This document shows positions 6,357 through 9,808 of a stretch of DNA of 9,808 nucleotides, piece by piece (position 1 is the stretch's first letter; each line of letters opens with the position of its first letter). Under the pieces are notes generated by a model. It was not told the origin of the DNA and made no database searches. It saw only the letters and a program-made list of their open reading frames with translations. A program made the position numbers and the translations under genes. The DNA comes from Bacteroidota bacterium (GTDB lineage Bacteria > Bacteroidota > Bacteroidia > Cytophagales > Cyclobacteriaceae): assembly GCA_023417955.1 (NCBI GenBank), contig JAEZDW010000042.1, forward strand, positions 1-9,808. Reading direction: 5' to 3'.

Positions 6357-8345
6357 TTAATAAGTGAAGTCAAGTTTTTCAAGTCCGGTCTGCACCTCGG
6401 GTGCAGACATAAACAAATCCCAAAGTAACCCGGTACGGTAATTCTCAATCATTACGATGATAGGCCCCTGGTCAATCGCCAGATAAGAATTTGCAACCCA
6501 TCCGGCGGTAATATTATAAGCGTCGTAAAATCCATACTGCCCCCACAATCTGTCACCTATATTATAGTAGAAAAAGTGAAGGGCTTTCATTGATTCTTCA
6601 GGTGTATATGGGAAGGAAGACAACGCTGCTGTCGGGGTAATAACACCGCGGTCGTTGTTTGGAGAATGAGCCGAGTAACCTTCGTGATTGTCACTTGCCG
6701 TAAGTCCCCAGCTCTCTTCCGTGTATCCGGCATATTTGAGCGGGTTAGCAAGCACGTACGCCTGATTGATAAGCGTATGATTCCGGTTTTGTGTCCAATA
6801 ATTCGCGTACTGGTCTTCCAGGTTACGAGGATCAAGACCGAGGAAGGAGTAATGTGAAAAGAAGAGTGGTCCACCCAATGCTTCTCCCAACGGTAGTGTT
6901 ATGTCATAGTATGAATTTCCATTTTTGATTGCACCACTGCGCGCATAACCCTCGTGATACACGTCGGCTGTAATAGTATGTGTTGGTGATGAGGCCGCCA
7001 GGACATACGTTATCAGGGTTTCATTGTGACCTCGTATCTGATGATTCATTGCCCACTCTTTTGAAGGCGACCAGTGCCAGTATAGCACCTTCTGACCATT
7101 GCGAGTGTACCAATCCCATTCAACGGACTCCCACAGATTGTTTATGCGATTTACAAGGTCGTTTTCAGCCGGCGATGCTGTATTCAGGTATTGGCGGAAT
7201 GTCAACAATCCCTGTACGAGGAGTGCGGTCTCGACGAGGTCGCCGCCATCATCGTTGGTGCTGAACGGAATTACGTTACCACTGTTGCCATCGATCCAAT
7301 GCGACCACGCGCCATGAAACCGATCCGCGTTTTCCAGGAAGGTCAGAATTCTATCAAGCCTTTCGATCCCTTCCTGTCTTGTTATGAAGTTGCGTTCGAT
7401 TCCGACAATAATAGCCATCAGTCCAAAACCAGAACCACCACTTGTGACGAGGTTGCCTGATGTGTTTCGCTCGCGCGCCATGCCGCTTGCAGGATGCGCA
7501 AAGTCCCAGAAGTATTTGAACGTTTGTTGCTGCACAAGTGTAAGCAGGGCGTCGTCGGAGAGTATGGGGAAATCCGCGATTCCGTTGTTTCTGGTGAAGA
7601 AAGCTCTCGTCAATTGTGACATAGATTCACCACCTGTTCCTTTCAACGCTGATGTAATTGTCAGCTGATATTTGCTCCAGTCCTTGAGCGGTGACGTTAT
7701 GGTAAACGAAACGATGTTCCCTTCGCTTAATTGAGGTTGTAAACTGCTTATGTTCGGACCTGTGACGAAGATATTTGCCGATGTAACGGTTTCAGCGTTC
7801 AACTGATTTGAAAATGTTATTCTTATCTCCACATCAAGCGGATCTACATCAGTTACATGCGGTACGTTCCGCAGTTCCTTTTCATTAACGAGAATGGAGA
7901 GGACGTTCATTGCAACTACCTCGGTTCTGAACTCCACAATTTTTTGTTGACCGAGTTTTTGTCCTTGCGCACCTGCTAGACTGGAGCCAATGACGAGCTG
8001 AAATTGAGTATCAGGTTGCAGCGAAGCGTCCGCTTCCAGCGTGACCGTTGTGTTGTTATTGCTTAAGGAACTTGTTAAAGGTAAACTGCCTGTTACCCCT
8101 TGCTGGAGCAGTGAAATGTTTTCGTCAACCGAGGCGGGATCAACAGACTGAGAAAAGACGATTACAAATGCGCCGGTTAACGGCGCAGCCGAATTCAAAT
8201 TGGGATTGGTTGTACTCATTTCGTACGTACCAAGCTTCACCGAAACCAACTCAAGGCGGGGAGCTTCATCTTCCTTTTCGCATCCGGGAAGGAAAAATGT
8301 GACGACGAGCAGAAGAAGAGTTACGATTCGTACGTGGTAATTCAT
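6357..8345 (-). CDS. GH144 glucanase lipoprotein with two N-terminal Big_5-like modules
   Basis: A 662-residue lipoprotein with signal peptide and lipobox LPGC (Cys22). The next residues, EKEDE, fit the X-K-(D/E)-(D/E) lipoprotein export signal known from Bacteroidota, so surface exposure is likely. Two Ig-like Big_5-type modules follow: about 30-142 (IVFSQSVDPASV, LQPDTQFQLVI, VEFRTE) and 145-252 (ITFSNQLNAETV, WSKYQLTITSAL, RAFFTR). The GH144/PF10091 catalytic domain (about 262-660) has FKYFWDFAHPASG, DDGGDLVET (D365, D369, E372), YWHWSPSKEWAMN, GHNE (E442), GLDPR, ITPTAALSSFPYTPEESM and AIDQGPIIVMIEN (D625). The Big_5 modules probably act as a spacer away from the membrane, making this the best candidate for the initial cut on large glucan. 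The start at 8345 was chosen because it gives the signal peptide; an in-frame start at 8417 would put 24 extra residues in front of it and extend into the hairpin-rich leader. It is first of the three enzymes in transcription order, about 180 bp after the LamG gene. Confidence 0.88.
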   Translation of the reverse strand: MNYHVRIVTLLLLVVTFFLPGCEKEDEAPRLELVSVKLGTYEMSTTNPNLNSAAPLTGAFVIVFSQSVDPASVDENISLLQQGVTGSLPLTSSLSNNNTTVTLEADASLQPDTQFQLVIGSSLAGAQGQKLGQQKIVEFRTEVVAMNVLSILVNEKELRNVPHVTDVDPLDVEIRITFSNQLNAETVTSANIFVTGPNISSLQPQLSEGNIVSFTITSPLKDWSKYQLTITSALKGTGGESMSQLTRAFFTRNNGIADFPILSDDALLTLVQQQTFKYFWDFAHPASGMARERNTSGNLVTSGGSGFGLMAIIVGIERNFITRQEGIERLDRILTFLENADRFHGAWSHWIDGNSGNVIPFSTNDDGGDLVETALLVQGLLTFRQYLNTASPAENDLVNRINNLWESVEWDWYTRNGQKVLYWHWSPSKEWAMNHQIRGHNETLITYVLAASSPTHTITADVYHEGYARSGAIKNGNSYYDITLPLGEALGGPLFFSHYSFLGLDPRNLEDQYANYWTQNRNHTLINQAYVLANPLKYAGYTEESWGLTASDNHEGYSAHSPNNDRGVITPTAALSSFPYTPEESMKALHFFYYNIGDRLWGQYGFYDAYNITAGWVANSYLAIDQGPIIVMIENYRTGLLWDLFMSAPEVQTGLEKLDFTY

Positions 8346-8369
8346 TTTACGTAGTTTACCCAAGGTTAA

Positions 8370-8397
8370 AGGCTTCCAGGAGAAATCCTGGAAACCT
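8370..8397. repeat. Imperfect inverted repeat just upstream of the Big_5-GH144 start
   Basis: AGG-C-TTCCAGG (8370-8380) pairs with CCTGGAA-A-CCT (8387-8397), giving 10 pairs and one mismatch around a 6-nt loop. It ends about 25 bases before the ATG at 8345. On the minus strand it is followed by TTTAACCTT, too weak a T-tract for a confident terminator. It may be a leader hairpin or a partial attenuator between the LamG gene and the enzyme genes. Confidence 0.55.
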
Positions 8398-8441
8398 AAA
8401 ACCATAAACCAAACCAAACAATCCCTAATTTTGATTTTTGA

Positions 8442-8467
8442 GTTGCCGGCACACAGATGCCGGCAAC
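8442..8467. repeat. Perfect 9-bp GC-rich inverted repeat after the LamG gene
   Basis: GTTGCCGGC (8442-8450) pairs with GCCGGCAAC (8459-8467) around an 8-nt loop, about 60 bp after the LamG stop. On the minus strand the following bases are A-rich (TCAAAAATCAAAATTAGG), not T-rich, so it is not a classical intrinsic terminator. A role in stabilising the 3' end of the upstream message is possible. With the 8370-8397 repeat it accounts for most visible structure in this spacer. No clear promoter was found between them; TAGGTTTC at 8398-8391 resembles a -7 element but its TTTG partners are too close. Confidence 0.55.
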
Positions 8468-8525
8468 AGGAATTTGTTAATTATGATGCTCAACGCCTCT
8501 TACGGGAGTCGTTGGCTGTTGACTG

Positions 8526-9808
8526 CTAGTCATTCATGGTGCTCTGAACTTCAGCCTGAGATAGTGCTTTATTATAGAAGCGCAACTCATCCATGAAGCT
8601 TTCATCAGAGTTGTGGCCCCATTCCGTAAAGCGGGGAGCACCCGACATGATAGAAAGCAAATCGCAGCCTGTCCAGTCTACTCCAGTAAATGCACCCTGA
8701 GATACGATCTCACCATTGATGTACACGACGCATTCCGTCGATGAAATGGTGAACGCAAGGTGAACCCATTCATTCGCCGACGGATCCACGTCAGCAGCTG
8801 CGCCACCGTCAAACCAACTGTCAGCGGCTCCGGAACCGACGTTAAGCTTGAACCGCTGCATTCCTCCTGAGTTTTCACGGAAGAACCGGAATCCTGAAGT
8901 TCTCTTATTTTGTGCATCGGGCTTTTCCGTATCCTCAGGCCCCATAACAAGTATACCTGCGCGGTCCGGCGCTGCATTTACTTTGAACCAGAACGTTGCG
9001 CTCAGCTCGTTGCTTTGCAGACTTTCGCCAGGGAATGTCAGGTAAGAGTCAACGGCGCCTGCGTACGCATTACCACCTTCAACTCCTTCACCTGCGAAGC
9101 CAGGGCTTCCGACAGCGGTAGCAAGCGATCTTGACACGCGTTCGACGTTTGTTCCATCGAATGGCATGTAGAAAATCTCTCCATCGTAGACTGGTTCGTA
9201 AGGAATTTCGATTGTGGTCTGCATGAGGGTGAGAATCTCCTGCTCTGTAAGCGCTTTATTAAACAAACGCAGCTCATCCATTTGGCTCAGATCAGACTTG
9301 TGATCCCATCCGGTAAACCGCGGTGCACCTGACATGATTGAAAGGATATCACATTCATCCCAGCTGATACCGGCATGGGCTCCCTGAGAAACAACGTTAC
9401 CGTTAACGTACACTTTGGCGTCGGTTGCAGAGATTGAGAATGCAAGGTGAACCCATTCATTTGCTGCCGGATCAACATCAGCATTTGCGCCACCGTCGAA
9501 CCAGCCATCACTAGCTCCTGTTCCAATATTCAACTTAATCCGTTGTTTGCCCGCGGAGTTCTCGCGGAAGAAACGGAAACCTTTTGTGCGATTGTTCGGT
9601 GCTGTAGGGTTAGCTGCGTCAGGAGGACCGATTACAAGAATACCTGCACGATCAGGCGTGGCATTCACTTTCATCCAGAACGCGGCACTAAATTCATTAC
9701 CCTGAGTGAATTCCGTTGCAGGGAAAGTCAGATATGCATCTGTGGCACCAACGTACGAATTTGTTCCGGCTGCTGCATCTGTGGCAAAGCCCGGATTACC
9801 TGCTATAC
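8526..9808 (-). CDS. Tandem LamG-domain protein, C-terminal part (probable surface glycan-binding protein)
   Basis: The frame is open from the right edge to a TAG at 8528-8526, giving 426 visible residues; the N terminus is outside the window. It holds two LamG/concanavalin-like (Laminin_G_3 type) jelly-roll modules, each with YLTFP, KVNAxPDRAGILV, GFRFFREN, WFDGGA, DVDPxANEWVHLAF, SIMSGAPRFT and MDELRxxNKAL. A linker of about 35 residues (EIPYEPVYDGEIFYMPFDGT) joins them. No catalytic motif is visible. In Bacteroidota, LamG proteins encoded downstream of susCD genes often serve as surface glycan-binding or accessory lipoproteins, so it may capture glucan for the enzymes encoded downstream; this is inference, because the signal peptide and any susCD pair are outside the window. 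The internal Met at 9674 is not a start: the repeat and the conserved YLTFP motif extend upstream of it. Confidence 0.82.
   Translation of the reverse strand, partial: IAGNPGFATDAAAGTNSYVGATDAYLTFPATEFTQGNEFSAAFWMKVNATPDRAGILVIGPPDAANPTAPNNRTKGFRFFRENSAGKQRIKLNIGTGASDGWFDGGANADVDPAANEWVHLAFSISATDAKVYVNGNVVSQGAHAGISWDECDILSIMSGAPRFTGWDHKSDLSQMDELRLFNKALTEQEILTLMQTTIEIPYEPVYDGEIFYMPFDGTNVERVSRSLATAVGSPGFAGEGVEGGNAYAGAVDSYLTFPGESLQSNELSATFWFKVNAAPDRAGILVMGPEDTEKPDAQNKRTSGFRFFRENSGGMQRFKLNVGSGAADSWFDGGAAADVDPSANEWVHLAFTISSTECVVYINGEIVSQGAFTGVDWTGCDLLSIMSGAPRFTEWGHNSDESFMDELRFYNKALSQAEVQSTMND
8535..9116 (-). repeat. LamG module copy 2 (C-terminal)
   Basis: The C-terminal LamG module aligns with the module at 9222-9806. 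From KVNAAPDRAG to the NKAL helix there are no gaps, with a period of 687 bp (229 codons). By hand count about two thirds of these 146 residues are identical. Confidence 0.85.
9222..9806 (-). repeat. LamG module copy 1 (N-terminal, cut by the window edge)
   Basis: The first visible LamG module, partner of 8535-9116. Upstream of the ungapped block there is one single-residue indel (ATEFTQGNE against GESLQSNE). The strand preceding this module, equivalent to GEIFYMPFDG before copy 2, lies outside the window, so more copies could exist upstream. Confidence 0.82.

Noticed and set aside
2822..8345. True starch-type glucoamylase activity for the PF10091 proteins
   Set aside because: The Pfam name is historical; characterised relatives with this motif set act on beta-1,2-glucan, and the neighbouring BglX-type GH3 is a beta-glucosidase.
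8346..8417. Extended N terminus for the Big_5-GH144 gene (start at 8417)
   Set aside because: It would bury the lipoprotein signal peptide and translate through the spacer hairpin.
8442..8467. Intrinsic terminator after the LamG gene
   Set aside because: The stem is good, but the sequence after it on the transcribed strand is A-rich rather than T-rich; kept only as an inverted repeat.

Overview
The window looks like part of a polysaccharide utilisation locus (PUL) from a Bacteroidota species, probably an environmental Cytophagales or Chitinophagaceae member. The evidence is a SusC-type TonB-linked receptor start, several lipoprotein signal peptides, a tandem LamG surface-type protein, little Shine-Dalgarno sequence before most genes, and a moderate base composition. 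The genus is a guess. Every gene I can support lies on the minus strand, so transcription runs from right to left.

Layout in transcription order: (1) 9808-8526, the 3' part of a protein with two tandem LamG-like modules, its N terminus outside the window. (2) A spacer of about 180 bp with two inverted repeats. (3) Three consecutive paralogous glycoside hydrolases of the PF10091 'glucoamylase-like' / GH144 type, each with a different N-terminal architecture: two Big_5-like modules plus GH144 (8345-6357), GH144 alone (6339-4981), and a beta-sandwich plus FnIII plus GH144 (4984-2822). (4) A BglX-type GH3 beta-glucosidase (2808-526). (5) A clear intrinsic terminator at 462-421. (6) A leader of about 300 bp, then the first 39 codons of a SusC-like receptor (117-1) running off the left edge. 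This begins the next transcription unit, possibly a second PUL or a second half of the same one.

How the genes may work together: characterised GH144 enzymes (Chitinophaga pinensis endo-beta-1,2-glucanase; an exo sophorohydrolase from Parabacteroides) cut beta-1,2-glucan, and a Bacteroides GH3 enzyme hydrolyses the resulting beta-1,2-gluco-oligosaccharides. The simplest reading is a beta-1,2-glucan (sophoran, possibly cyclic or osmoregulated periplasmic glucan) degradation cassette. The LamG protein would bind glycan at the surface, a surface GH144 would make the first cut, one or two more GH144 enzymes would process oligosaccharides, and GH3 would release glucose. Substrate is inferred from family membership, not shown by the sequence.

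The most notable points are the triplication of GH144 with three architectures, an Asp-to-Asn change at a conserved acidic position in only one paralog, a lipoprotein export-like signal on only one of the enzymes, and a hairpin covering the Shine-Dalgarno sequence of the SusC gene. I see no tRNA, rRNA, CRISPR array or insertion sequence.
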